Of a stretch of 34,138 nucleotides of DNA, positions 8,330 to 16,815 are shown piece after piece (within the stretch, counting starts at the first letter, position 1; the number at the start of each line of letters is the position of its first letter). The notes below the pieces were generated by a model. It was not told the origin of the DNA. It made no database searches and saw only the letters and a program-made list of their open reading frames with translations. The stretch is from Spirochaetaceae bacterium 4572_59 (lineage in GTDB: Bacteria > Spirochaetota > Spirochaetia > DSM-2461). Where the stretch lies: contig NBMC01000016.1 in NCBI GenBank assembly GCA_002084805.1, positions 1 to 34,138 on the forward strand, given 5' to 3'. The position numbers and the translations under genes were made by a program.

Positions 8330-9688
8330 ATGAATCATGAAATATACGATCCAGATGATATGATTGCCGCATTGGCGACACCCTGGGCGGAGAGCGCTAT
8401 TGCTGTGATCCGCGTGTCAGGTGCCGGTTCCATTGAGGCCGTGGATGCTCTCTTTAGCGGCTCAGTTAAGTTGGCCGGTGCAGAAGCTCGAAAGCTAACT
8501 CTTGGAGTTATCCGTAATCCCGAAACAGAAGAAGCTCTTGATGAGGTTATGGCCGTTCCTTTCAAAAGCCCGGTCAGTTATACAGGCCAGGATGGTTTGG
8601 AACTCTACTGCCACGGTAGTCTGCCGGGGCTGCAGAAAATCCTGAACCTCCTTTTTCAGTCGGGATTCAGGCAGGCTTCTCCCGGCGAGTTCACTTTCAG
8701 GGCTTTTGTAAACGGGAAGATGGATTTGACCCGGGCCGAGGCGGTACAGGAAATTATCAGTGCCAAGTCCGGAAAGGCTCAGTCCATGGCCTTAAGCCGT
8801 CTATCCGGAGCTGTTGAGTCCCGAATCAATACAATGAAGAGTAACGCGCTGGGAATCGCAGCGGCTTTTGAAATACAGCTTGATTATCCCGAAGATGAGG
8901 TGGAAACCCCCGAGACGCCTATGGGGGAGCTCCTTCAGATAAAAGAGGGACTTACGGAGTTAATTGCATCCTATCAGGTCGGCCGCATCTATCAGGAAGG
9001 GGTTGTTGTTGCCCTTGCGGGGCGTACAAATGCGGGCAAATCCTCCTTGTTTAATCTTTTTCTTAAAGAAGATCGCTCTATCGTTTCGGATATTCACGGT
9101 ACAACCCGTGATTTTCTTGAGTCCTGGATCTCTCTGTCAGGAATTCCCGTTCGTCTGTACGATACGGCGGGTCTCCGGAAGTCCGATGATCCCATCGAAG
9201 AAGAGGGAATCCGACGTACCAGACAGGTTCTGAAAAACTCCCATGTGATCCTTTATCTCCTTGATGGAGAGGCTGGTTTATCCGAAGATGATGAGGCTGT
9301 TCTGGCAAGGGCTGATAACAAACGTGTTGTGGTTTGGAATAAGGCCGATATTGCTTCACAGCCCTGTCCTGAGGGTGCTGTCCCTGTCAGTGCTGTGAGC
9401 GGAAAAGGCTTTCAGGAATTGGAAAAAGTTTTAAAAGATAAAATTTTTCATGACTCTTCTACAACGCAGGACGGTCCCGTTATTGATTCTCTTCGACAGA
9501 AAAACCTCCTTGAACGGGCATTATACGGGGTTGATAAAGTTATAGAGGGAATTCATAATGGCCTTCCCGTCGATATTTTAGCGATGGATCTTTCCGAAGT
9601 TCTTCAGGCTCTGGGTGAAATTACAGGCGAAGTTTCCTCTTCGGATATTATGGAGCAGATGTTCTCGAAATTCTGCGTAGGGAAATAA
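8330..9688 (+). CDS. mnmE: tRNA uridine-34 modification GTPase MnmE
   Basis: With MnmG this GTPase builds the (carboxymethyl)aminomethyl group at C5 of wobble uridine 34 in several tRNAs. The 452-residue length is normal. The N-terminal tetrahydrofolate-binding domain starts with DMIAALATP. The G domain, set inside a helical domain, has G1 GRTNAGKSS (about 231-239), a TTRD switch, G3 DTAG and G4 NKAD. The C-terminus ends in FCVGK, carrying the conserved catalytic Cys. AGGAGA (8304-8309) is far from the ATG at 8330 (about 20 nt). In between, a six-codon frame (8313-8333) has its TGA overlapping the mnmE ATG. mnmG follows after 6 nt. Confidence 0.96.
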   Translation: MNHEIYDPDDMIAALATPWAESAIAVIRVSGAGSIEAVDALFSGSVKLAGAEARKLTLGVIRNPETEEALDEVMAVPFKSPVSYTGQDGLELYCHGSLPGLQKILNLLFQSGFRQASPGEFTFRAFVNGKMDLTRAEAVQEIISAKSGKAQSMALSRLSGAVESRINTMKSNALGIAAAFEIQLDYPEDEVETPETPMGELLQIKEGLTELIASYQVGRIYQEGVVVALAGRTNAGKSSLFNLFLKEDRSIVSDIHGTTRDFLESWISLSGIPVRLYDTAGLRKSDDPIEEEGIRRTRQVLKNSHVILYLLDGEAGLSEDDEAVLARADNKRVVVWNKADIASQPCPEGAVPVSAVSGKGFQELEKVLKDKIFHDSSTTQDGPVIDSLRQKNLLERALYGVDKVIEGIHNGLPVDILAMDLSEVLQALGEITGEVSSSDIMEQMFSKFCVGK

Positions 9689-9694
9689 TTAAAT

Positions 9695-11566
9695 ATGGAT
9701 TTTGATGCAATAGTAGTGGGTGGCGGTCACGCCGGAATAGAAGCAGGACTAGCTCTTGCCAGGTTGAACTATTCAACCCTTTTTATAACTCAGAGTCTGG
9801 ATACCATAGGACGGCTTTCCTGTAATCCTGCCGTGGGCGGTCTCTCAAAAGGTAATATCGTCCGCGAGGTGGATGCCTTGGGAGGAGAAATGGCCCGTCT
9901 TATCGACGGATCCATGATTCAGTTTAGAATCCTTAACCGGAGTCGCGGTCCTGCCGTTCAGTCTCCCCGTGCTCAAGCCGACAAAAACCTCTATTCCAAA
10001 CTTGCTAAAATGACCCTTGAAAAACAGGATAATCTTCAGCTGTTTCAGGATACCGTTGTGGATATTCTGGAAGATTCCACTGGGCACAAATGTGAAGGTG
10101 TTGTTACCGAAAGGGGAAGAATCTTCCGTTCCAGGGTTGTTGTTTTGACAACGGGAACTTTTATGGAAGGACGAATCTTTATTGGTGCCTTTAATCAGTC
10201 TTCAGGGCGTTTGGGTGAACCGGCAGCGGTCGGTCTCGGTACGGCCCTCAGGCAGAAAGGTTATACTCTCGGGCGGTTGAAAACCGGCACCCCTGCTCGA
10301 GTAAAGAAGTCCAGTCTGGACTTCTCTCAGATGGAAGAACAGCCAGGTGATGAGCTGATGCAGCCCTTTTCCTTTTTCCGGGAGAAGAGTGACCGTCCTC
10401 AGTTATCCTGTCATATTACCTATACCAATAAAAAAACCCACGACATTATCCGTGCTCATATGCATGAGTCTCCTCTGTATGGTGGAGAGATTGTCGGAAC
10501 GGGCCCTCGTTACTGCCCCTCCATTGAGGATAAGGTTGTTCGCTTTCCCGACCGTGAACGACATCAGGTCTTTGTGGAACCTGAAGGGCTTGATACGGAA
10601 GAAATGTATCTGAACGGCATCTCCTCTTCTCTTCCTGAAATTGTGCAGGAGGAGTTTTTAAGGACTCTACCCGGCTTGGCGAATCTGGAAATCATGCGTC
10701 CCGGTTACGCCGTGGAGTATGATTATATTGATCCCATGCAGCTGCTTCCCAGCCTGGAAAGCAAGCGGCATGAGGGGCTGTTTATGGCAGGGCAGACAAA
10801 CGGAACCTCCGGATATGAAGAAGCTGCCGCTCAGGGGCTTATGGCGGGAATCAATGCAGCTATGAAGTTACAGGGAAAGGCTCCTCTTGTTCTCTCCCGT
10901 GCGGAAGCCTACACGGGGGTTCTGATAGATGACCTGGTGACTCTGGGAACGAAAGAACCCTACAGAATGTTTACCTCCCGGGCGGAGTATCGTCTCTCCC
11001 TGCGGCATGATGATGCCGATCAGAGGCTGTTCCCCTATGCAGAGCAGCTAGGTCTGGCAACAGAACAGATGGAGGACCTTTTTCACAAGAAGAAAAACGG
11101 TCTTGAAGAGATCAAAGAGCTTCTTCGGCAACGGCGGGTAAGCGGATGCTATCTCAGGAAACATGAAAATCTGATTCCCCATGAAGGGAAAAACTGTTAT
11201 ATGGCCTTGAAAGATCCTCATGTGAATCTTTCCCATATGGATGAAGCTGTTCCTGAACTGGAAAACTATCCTCCCGCCTGGCTTGACCATGTGGAGCTGG
11301 ATGTTAAATACGAAGGCTATGTGGCACGGCAGGAAAGACAGGTTGCCCGGTTTAAAAAGATGGAGAATATTCTGATTCCCGAAGGTTTTGACTACAGCGC
11401 CGCCGAGGGAATTTCAATGGAGTCCCGGGAAAAGATGAAAACCATACAGCCTCGTTCGGTCGGTCAGGCATCCCGTATCTCAGGAGTTCGTTCCTCGGAT
11501 ATTGCCGTTCTGACAGTTTTATTGAATCAGGGACGGAACAGGAGCATAAATAATGCTGATAAATGA
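9695..11566 (+). CDS. mnmG: tRNA uridine-34 modification FAD enzyme MnmG (GidA)
   Basis: The FAD/NADH-dependent partner of MnmE in wobble-uridine modification. At 623 residues it is a normal length. The N-terminal dinucleotide-binding motif GGGHAG is at 9-14, the conserved LSCNPAVGG at 41-49 carries Cys43, and the family stretch MRPGYAVEYDY sits mid-protein with the helical tRNA-binding C-terminus after it. Its ATG is 6 nt after the mnmE stop, with AGGGA about 11 nt upstream inside mnmE. Its end overlaps rsmG by 14 nt. The three genes read as one operon. Confidence 0.97.
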   Translation: MDFDAIVVGGGHAGIEAGLALARLNYSTLFITQSLDTIGRLSCNPAVGGLSKGNIVREVDALGGEMARLIDGSMIQFRILNRSRGPAVQSPRAQADKNLYSKLAKMTLEKQDNLQLFQDTVVDILEDSTGHKCEGVVTERGRIFRSRVVVLTTGTFMEGRIFIGAFNQSSGRLGEPAAVGLGTALRQKGYTLGRLKTGTPARVKKSSLDFSQMEEQPGDELMQPFSFFREKSDRPQLSCHITYTNKKTHDIIRAHMHESPLYGGEIVGTGPRYCPSIEDKVVRFPDRERHQVFVEPEGLDTEEMYLNGISSSLPEIVQEEFLRTLPGLANLEIMRPGYAVEYDYIDPMQLLPSLESKRHEGLFMAGQTNGTSGYEEAAAQGLMAGINAAMKLQGKAPLVLSRAEAYTGVLIDDLVTLGTKEPYRMFTSRAEYRLSLRHDDADQRLFPYAEQLGLATEQMEDLFHKKKNGLEEIKELLRQRRVSGCYLRKHENLIPHEGKNCYMALKDPHVNLSHMDEAVPELENYPPAWLDHVELDVKYEGYVARQERQVARFKKMENILIPEGFDYSAAEGISMESREKMKTIQPRSVGQASRISGVRSSDIAVLTVLLNQGRNRSINNADK

Positions 11567-12173
11567 TGGATTGAAGCAACTTGGGCTGAATCAGGATGAT
11601 CAGAAGATCAGAGTGCTGGATCGCTATGTTAAAGAAATCGAATTATGGAATCCCCGTTATGGTCTTGTGAATGCGAAAGGGGATCAACTGATTATCAGGC
11701 ATATTCTGGATTCTCTGAGTGGTGTCTCTCTGCTAAAAGACTTGAAACCCTCCTCTGTGGCAGATATCGGATCCGGGGCCGGACTGCCCGGAATCCCACT
11801 GGCCATTTTTCTGCCGGATGTTCAGTTTAGTCTTGTGGAACGGTCAGGTAGACGGGTCAGTTTTTTGCAGAATGCTGTATTAGCTCTCGGTCTGAAAAAT
11901 GTTACTATTGTGGAAAAAGCCATGGAAGATCTTAAAAATCAGTACGATGTGATAACCTTCAGGGGGTTTTCGCCTTTCAGTAGAGATCTTCTGGGTCATC
12001 TGGGGAGAATCCTTGCTGAGAATGGTTGTGTCGTAGCCTATAAGGGGAAAAAGAGGCAGATCAACGAGGAATTGAATCAGCTCGATGAGTCGGAAAATAG
12101 AAAGATAAAGATAATTCCTGTGTCAGTGCCGTTTCTGAAAGAAGAACGCCATATGGTTACAATGAGCCTTTAA
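11553..12173 (+). CDS. rsmG: 16S rRNA (guanine-527-N7) methyltransferase RsmG (GidB)
   Basis: A SAM-dependent methyltransferase that modifies G527 of 16S rRNA. At 206 residues it is a normal length. The family signature NPRYGLVNAKG and the following RHILDSLS precede the SAM-binding motif I VADIGSGAGLPG (about 69-80), then a VERSGRR motif and an ITFRGFSP segment. AGGAG at 11540-11544 lies 8 nt before the ATG at 11553, inside mnmG, so start and translational coupling are well supported. The 3' end overlaps the convergent TPR gene by 17 bp with no terminator between them. Confidence 0.95.
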   Translation: MLINDGLKQLGLNQDDQKIRVLDRYVKEIELWNPRYGLVNAKGDQLIIRHILDSLSGVSLLKDLKPSSVADIGSGAGLPGIPLAIFLPDVQFSLVERSGRRVSFLQNAVLALGLKNVTIVEKAMEDLKNQYDVITFRGFSPFSRDLLGHLGRILAENGCVVAYKGKKRQINEELNQLDESENRKIKIIPVSVPFLKEERHMVTMSL

Positions 12174-13533
12174 GAGTCTGTGGGTTACTTTTCATATTAT
12201 CCATCAGCTTAACCAGTTTGCTCTTGGGAAATAGGTCAATCAGACGGGCCTCTACAAACTTTTCCGCCTCTTCCGTAAAATTACCCGCACTGAGGCAGAA
12301 TCCTCGCCCCGCGTGAACTTCTTTTATATGAGTATATAGCTCCCGGACTGAAAGATCTCCGATATTTCCCTCTTCCCGGTAGAAACGGAAAAGGATCAGG
12401 TCTTCCCATTTTCGGGCTTTTACCTCTGCCAGAATATCAATGTACTCATTTTTGTTTACAGATATATCCATTACTTTTATCCTGGTTTTCGGGAATAGTA
12501 CAACGGTCAAACGGCGGCATAGAGTAATAAATTCACTGACAGGAGCCATCAAATAGGTCTGTAGGTTTTGATTAGAAGTGAGTTCTCGGATCTTTTTTCT
12601 CTGTAGATCCGCATCCTTGTATTTGGGATTAATTTCGTAGATATCGTTCAGTTCTGAAAGAGCTTTCTCAAGTTGAGAAGATAGATTGTAGCAATCGGCT
12701 AAGCGGTACTTCAGTTCCAAAAGGATGTCGTTTTTTATCTGCTTATGCTTCAGACCGATTTCAAAATCCATTATAGCCAGTTCATATTCTTTTTTCTGCT
12801 TATTGATGGTTCCGCTGAACAGGGCGGACCGGGGACCCCATTCCGGATCCGGTCTCAGGTGAGAGAATATTTTTACAGCTTGATCGTGCTGCCCTATTTC
12901 GTAAAGAGAACGGGCCAGACAGAAAAGTACTTCCTTGTCATCGGGGTGACCATTTGCCGCATTACGCAGATAGGGGGCTGCCTCATTGAATTTTCTGAGT
13001 TTGAACTTACAAAGGCCCATATGTCTCAAGCTTTCATAGTGGTTATGTTCTTTCTTCAGTGCCAGGTTTAAAAGGCTGATGGATTTTTCATAATTACCCC
13101 GTTTAAATTCCAGAATTCCCAGTGAGGAATTTATATCAAAATTTTCCTGATCTGTTGTCCTGGCTATGGTCAGACTCTTGTAGGCTTCGGTCCAGACCTT
13201 AGCGTTCATGGCAGAAAGACCAAAGCGGAAGTTTATGCTGTCTTCGTTGAGGTTCGGGTTTGTAGCACAAAGTTCAAGAAGAATTCCGTAGGTTTTCATA
13301 GCCTGCAGGTAGTTCTGTTCGGAATATTGAAGGTCTGCTAGGGCTGTCAGGGCCTGAGTATCCTTAGGATTACTGGCAAGCCTTTTGTTTGCTTCCTTCA
13401 GGATTGTATTTCTATCCTGTACTTTTTCTCCGCCCAGAGTCTTTTTGTTGCGGGAAGACAGTGCTGTTGCTAAAATTATCACAGCGATAGTAATAATCAA
13501 TAAGGGTATTAAAAGAGGTAAATAGTTCACCAT
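12157..13533 (-). CDS. Membrane-anchored TPR protein with degenerate Mrr-like C-terminal domain
   Basis: A 458-residue protein. Residues 5-25 form one transmembrane helix with positive residues after it (SSRNKK), so the bulk should be cytoplasmic. Residues ~45-330 carry TPR-like helical repeats (for example YEKSISLLNLALKKE and FNEAAPYLRNAA). From ~355 the pattern YIDILAEVKA, then VRELYTHIKEVHAGRGFCLS and NFTEEAEKFVEARLIDLF, resembles the Mrr-type restriction endonuclease fold, where such proteins sense or cut DNA. The Q/E-x-K catalytic element of Mrr appears replaced by LILFRF, so nuclease activity is doubtful. It is convergent with rsmG. The start at 13533 has no Shine-Dalgarno. The fold assignment is by pattern only. 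Confidence 0.75.
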   Translation of the reverse strand: MVNYLPLLIPLLIITIAVIILATALSSRNKKTLGGEKVQDRNTILKEANKRLASNPKDTQALTALADLQYSEQNYLQAMKTYGILLELCATNPNLNEDSINFRFGLSAMNAKVWTEAYKSLTIARTTDQENFDINSSLGILEFKRGNYEKSISLLNLALKKEHNHYESLRHMGLCKFKLRKFNEAAPYLRNAANGHPDDKEVLFCLARSLYEIGQHDQAVKIFSHLRPDPEWGPRSALFSGTINKQKKEYELAIMDFEIGLKHKQIKNDILLELKYRLADCYNLSSQLEKALSELNDIYEINPKYKDADLQRKKIRELTSNQNLQTYLMAPVSEFITLCRRLTVVLFPKTRIKVMDISVNKNEYIDILAEVKARKWEDLILFRFYREEGNIGDLSVRELYTHIKEVHAGRGFCLSAGNFTEEAEKFVEARLIDLFPKSKLVKLMDNMKSNPQTLKGSL

Positions 13534-13542
13534 ATCTATAGG

Positions 13543-13572
13543 ATTATGTTCTTTCTGACTTTACTTTGTCAA
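13543..13572 (-). promoter_or_regulatory. Promoter of the TPR/Mrr-like gene
   Basis: On the minus strand TTGACA (13572-13567) and CATAAT (13548-13543) are 18 nt apart. The -10 ends 9 nt before the ATG at 13533, which leaves a 5' UTR of a few bases at most. Confidence 0.55.
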
Positions 13573-13655
13573 GAAAAGTAATTTTCTATATGGAATATGC
13601 ATTTTTCGATTATAATATATTATATGCCTTGGGTGATAAAAAGGAGTTGTAAAAT

Positions 13656-14453
13656 ATGAATCAAGATATTCAGGATGATAACATCCTGTACCACGTAAAG
13701 TTGAACCGGAAAATGCTTGCCGGTGCCGATACTGCTGTTCTTCCGGGAGACCCGGGACGTGTGGAAAAAACAGCCCGGATGATTGATCCGGATGCTGTTT
13801 TTCTGGTTTCCAATAGAGAGTATACCTCCTGGCTGGCTGAGCTGGGTGGCAAAAAAGTCCTTGTCTGCTCTACCGGAATCGGCGGGCCATCCGTTTCAAT
13901 TTGTATTGAAGAGCTGGCATCTCTAGGTGTAAAAAACTATTTTCGTATCGGAACAACCGGTGCTATTCAGGATCGTATCAATGCGGCGGATCTTGTTATT
14001 ACAACAGCTTCTGTCCGTCTTGATGGTGCATCAACCCATTACGCACCCCTGGAATATCCGGCTGTCGCCGACTTTGATTTGACCACCCATCTTGTTCAGG
14101 CTGCCGAAAACCTGAAAATCCCCTTTCATAAGGGTATTACCGCATCAAGCGATACTTTTTACCCCGGGCAGGAACGCTATGATACGTTTTCAGGCTATGT
14201 TCCCCGTAAATTCCAGGGAAGCCTGAAGGAGTGGCAGAAGCTGAATGTTCTGAATTACGAAATGGAATCGGCAACCCTGCTGACACTTGCCTCGGTATTC
14301 GGTCTTAAGGCAGCTATGGTTGCCTCTGTAATTGCTATCCGGGGAAGAGATGAAACTCCCGACGATTCTATTCTTCCTCTGGCTGAAGAGCGTCTTGCTT
14401 CTTGTATACGGGAAGCTTTGTCCCTTTTATTGACCGGTGAAGGATATAGCTGA
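13656..14453 (+). CDS. udp: Uridine phosphorylase
   Basis: Cleaves uridine with phosphate to uracil and ribose-1-phosphate in pyrimidine salvage, in the cytosol. The 265 residues align by eye with E. coli Udp almost throughout: PGDPGRVEK near the N-terminus (phosphate site), CSTGIGGPSVSI, RIGTTGAIQ, TTASVRLDGAS, TASSDTFYPGQERYDT, and NYEMESATLLTL with the ribose-binding Glu-Met-Glu. AAGGAG at 13641-13646 is 9 nt before the ATG. A TATAAT at 13611-13616 is a possible -10, but no good -35 goes with it. The gene stands alone between the TPR gene (divergent) and the EF-G unit; I see no terminator after it. Confidence 0.95.
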   Translation: MNQDIQDDNILYHVKLNRKMLAGADTAVLPGDPGRVEKTARMIDPDAVFLVSNREYTSWLAELGGKKVLVCSTGIGGPSVSICIEELASLGVKNYFRIGTTGAIQDRINAADLVITTASVRLDGASTHYAPLEYPAVADFDLTTHLVQAAENLKIPFHKGITASSDTFYPGQERYDTFSGYVPRKFQGSLKEWQKLNVLNYEMESATLLTLASVFGLKAAMVASVIAIRGRDETPDDSILPLAEERLASCIREALSLLLTGEGYS

Positions 14454-14497
14454 ATTGATAGGGAAATCCAGTTTAGCTAATTCTGATATTTCGGGTA

Positions 14498-14526
14498 TTG
14501 ATGAAAGAGGGGTAAATCTATATAAT
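14498..14526 (+). promoter_or_regulatory. Promoter of the EF-G operon
   Basis: TTGATG at 14498-14503 and a perfect TATAAT at 14521-14526 are separated by 17 nt. Transcription should start near 14533, giving a 5' UTR of about 168 nt before EF-G. Confidence 0.7.
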
Positions 14527-14700
14527 TCCGTATTTACTTTGAACTATCCGGAAGTTTGTCGGGATGGCAGAGACCGGTATCACAAGCTGATTTCTGTAGC
14601 CCTGACGTAAACGGTCGGATTCTGTTCTGTCGGGGGCTGGATGTCTTTACAATTCCGAGCACACCGGCGTATTTTATATTTTTAAGAGGTTAATGATTAT
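14527..14700 (+). promoter_or_regulatory. Structured 5' leader of the EF-G mRNA (putative)
   Basis: The region between promoter and EF-G contains a long hairpin: 14558-14563 pairs with 14601-14606, and after a 3x3 internal loop 14567-14573 pairs with 14591-14597, with a loop of about 17 nt. GC-rich sequence continues to about 14670, then an AT-rich stretch and AGAGG (14685-14689), 11 nt before the EF-G ATG. I recognise no known riboswitch or ribosomal leader. It could regulate EF-G synthesis or only stabilise the mRNA. An 8-codon frame (14564-14590) lies within the hairpin. Confidence 0.4.
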
Positions 14701-16800
14701 ATGACAGATATCACGAAAATGCGTAATATCGGAATCAGCGCCCATATCGACTCAGGTAAAACTACTCTGACTGAAAGAATTCTGTTTTACTGTCAGAAGA
14801 TTCACGCTATCCACGAAGTTAGAGGTAAAGATGGGGTCGGGGCGACCATGGACTCCATGGAACTGGAAAAAGAAAGAGGTATTACCATTGCGTCTGCAGC
14901 GACCAATGTTACCTGGAAAGAACACGATATCAATATCATTGATACTCCCGGTCACGTTGACTTCACTATTGAAGTAGAACGTGCTCTCCGTGTTCTGGAT
15001 GGAGCCGTTCTGGTTCTCTGTTCTGTCGGTGGCGTTCAGTCTCAGTCTATTACTGTCGACCGTCAGCTGAAAAGATACGGCGTTCCCAGAATTGCATTTA
15101 TTAACAAGAGTGACCGTACCGGAGCCAATCCCTATAAGGTTTGTGACCAGCTGAGAGAAAAACTGGATCTTAACTCTGTTATGATGCAGGTTCCCATCGG
15201 TCTGGAAGAAAAACTGGAAGGTGTTATTGACCTTGTCAGAATGGTAGCCATCTATTTTGATGGTGATGATGGAGAACAGATCCGAATCGAAGAGATCCCC
15301 TCAGAACTTAAGGCAGAAGCCGATGAGAGAAGAGAACTGATGCTCGATGCAGTTTCCATGTTTAATGAAGATATCATGGAAAAAATGATGGAAGAAGAAG
15401 ATATTCCCGAAGATATGCTTCATGAAACAATCAGAAAAGCAGTCATTGCTCAGAACCTTGTACCCGTGTACCTTGGTTCCGCATATAAAAACAAGGGTAT
15501 TCAGGAACTGATGGATGCAGTTATTCGCTACTTGCCTTCTCCTCCTGATGTTGAGAACAAGGCCCTGGACCTAGATGATGAAGAAAAAGAAGTTATTCTT
15601 CCCTCTGATGCGTCTCTGCCTCCTGTGGCTCTGGCGTTTAAACTGGAAGACGGACAGTATGGTCAGTTGACCTATATCCGTGTATACCAGGGTGTCATCA
15701 AGAAGGGTGCCGACATGATTAACGTTCGTAACGGACGAAAATTCAAGGTTGGGCGTCTTGTCAGAATGCATTCCAACAATATGGAAGATATTACCGAAGC
15801 ACCAGCAGGTGATATTGTTGCCCTGTTCGGTATCGAATGTGCTTCAGGAGACACTTTTTGTGACTCTTCTCTGAATCTTTCTATGACTTCCATGTTTGTA
15901 CCCAACGCTGTAATCTCCCTGTCTATCAGACCTGTAGACAAGTCTGCCTCTGACAAAATGGCCAAGGCTTTAAACCGCTTTACCAAGGAAGATCCTACTT
16001 TCAGAACTCATGTTGATCCCGAATCAAACGAGACTATCGTTTCCGGTATGGGTGAATTGCACCTGGAAGTTTATATTGAAAGAATGAAGAGAGAGTATCA
16101 GGCAGAAGTTATTACCGGTGCTCCCCAGGTAGCCTACCGAGAAGCAATCTCCATGGCTGCCGACTTCAACTATACTCATAAGAAACAGACTGGTGGTTCT
16201 GGTCAGTACGCACGTATTGCAGGTAGGATGGAACCCCTGAAAAATGATGATGAGAAAGAATACGAATTTGAAAACAAGATCAAGGGTGGATCTATACCAA
16301 CAGAATATATTCCCTCCTGTGACAAAGGTTTTCAGACTGCTATGTTAAAAGGTTCTCTTATCGGAGCTCCCGTCGTAGGTGTTAAAATGACTGTAACAGA
16401 TGGTCAGTTTCACCCTGTAGACTCTTCCGATCAGGCTTTCCAGACGGCAGGTCTCGGAGCTTTCCGTGAGGCTTATAAAAAAGCCAAACCCGTTATCCTT
16501 GAACCTATCATGAAGGTCAGCGTTGAAGGCCCCACTGAATTTCAGGGAAATATTTTTGGTACACTCAACCAGAGGCGTGGTATGATTGTAGCATCCAACG
16601 ATGAAGGAAGCTACAGTACTGTTGAAGCAGAAGTACCTCTTAGTGAGATGTTCGGTTACTCTACCGTTCTCCGATCTTCTACTCAGGGTAAAGCTGAGTT
16701 TACTATGGAATTTGCCAAATACGGTAAAGTTCCTTCCGGTGTAACTGATGAGCTGATTAAGAAGTATGAAGAAGAAAAAAAACGCGCTCAGCAGAAATAA
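14701..16800 (+). CDS. fusA: Elongation factor G, mitochondrial/spirochaetal (mtEFG1-like) type
   Basis: The GTPase that drives ribosomal translocation. At 699 residues it has all five EF-G domains. G1 AHIDSGKT is at 14-21, DTPGH at 81-85, and the G4 motif is NKSD (135-138) rather than the common NKMD. The sequence follows human mitochondrial GFM1 closely through [14 protein letters not shown], the [15 protein letters not shown] stretch and [11 protein letters not shown]. This matches the spdEFG1 class shared by spirochaetes, planctomycetes and mitochondria. In that class, work on Borrelia assigns translocation to EFG1 and ribosome recycling to a second paralogue. A long leader precedes it; the P-loop ATPase gene follows after 15 nt. 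Confidence 0.95.
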   Translation: MTDITKMRNIGISAHIDSGKTTLTERILFYCQKIHAIHEVRGKDGVGATMDSMELEKERGITIASAATNVTWKEHDINIIDTPGHVDFTIEVERALRVLDGAVLVLCSVGGVQSQSITVDRQLKRYGVPRIAFINKSDRTGANPYKVCDQLREKLDLNSVMMQVPIGLEEKLEGVIDLVRMVAIYFDGDDGEQIRIEEIPSELKAEADERRELMLDAVSMFNEDIMEKMMEEEDIPEDMLHETIRKAVIAQNLVPVYLGSAYKNKGIQELMDAVIRYLPSPPDVENKALDLDDEEKEVILPSDASLPPVALAFKLEDGQYGQLTYIRVYQGVIKKGADMINVRNGRKFKVGRLVRMHSNNMEDITEAPAGDIVALFGIECASGDTFCDSSLNLSMTSMFVPNAVISLSIRPVDKSASDKMAKALNRFTKEDPTFRTHVDPESNETIVSGMGELHLEVYIERMKREYQAEVITGAPQVAYREAISMAADFNYTHKKQTGGSGQYARIAGRMEPLKNDDEKEYEFENKIKGGSIPTEYIPSCDKGFQTAMLKGSLIGAPVVGVKMTVTDGQFHPVDSSDQAFQTAGLGAFREAYKKAKPVILEPIMKVSVEGPTEFQGNIFGTLNQRRGMIVASNDEGSYSTVEAEVPLSEMFGYSTVLRSSTQGKAEFTMEFAKYGKVPSGVTDELIKKYEEEKKRAQQK

Positions 16801-16815
16801 GAAGGAGTAATAAAG

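Noticed and set aside
13588-13616. Promoter for uridine phosphorylase using TATAAT at 13611
   Set aside because: The -10 is good but no -35 resembling TTGACA lies at 16-18 nt, so it is mentioned only with the gene.
14533-14700. A known riboswitch or SRP/6S-type RNA before EF-G
   Set aside because: I looked for fluoride, purine, SAM and SRP signatures and saw none; only an uncharacterised hairpin is supported.
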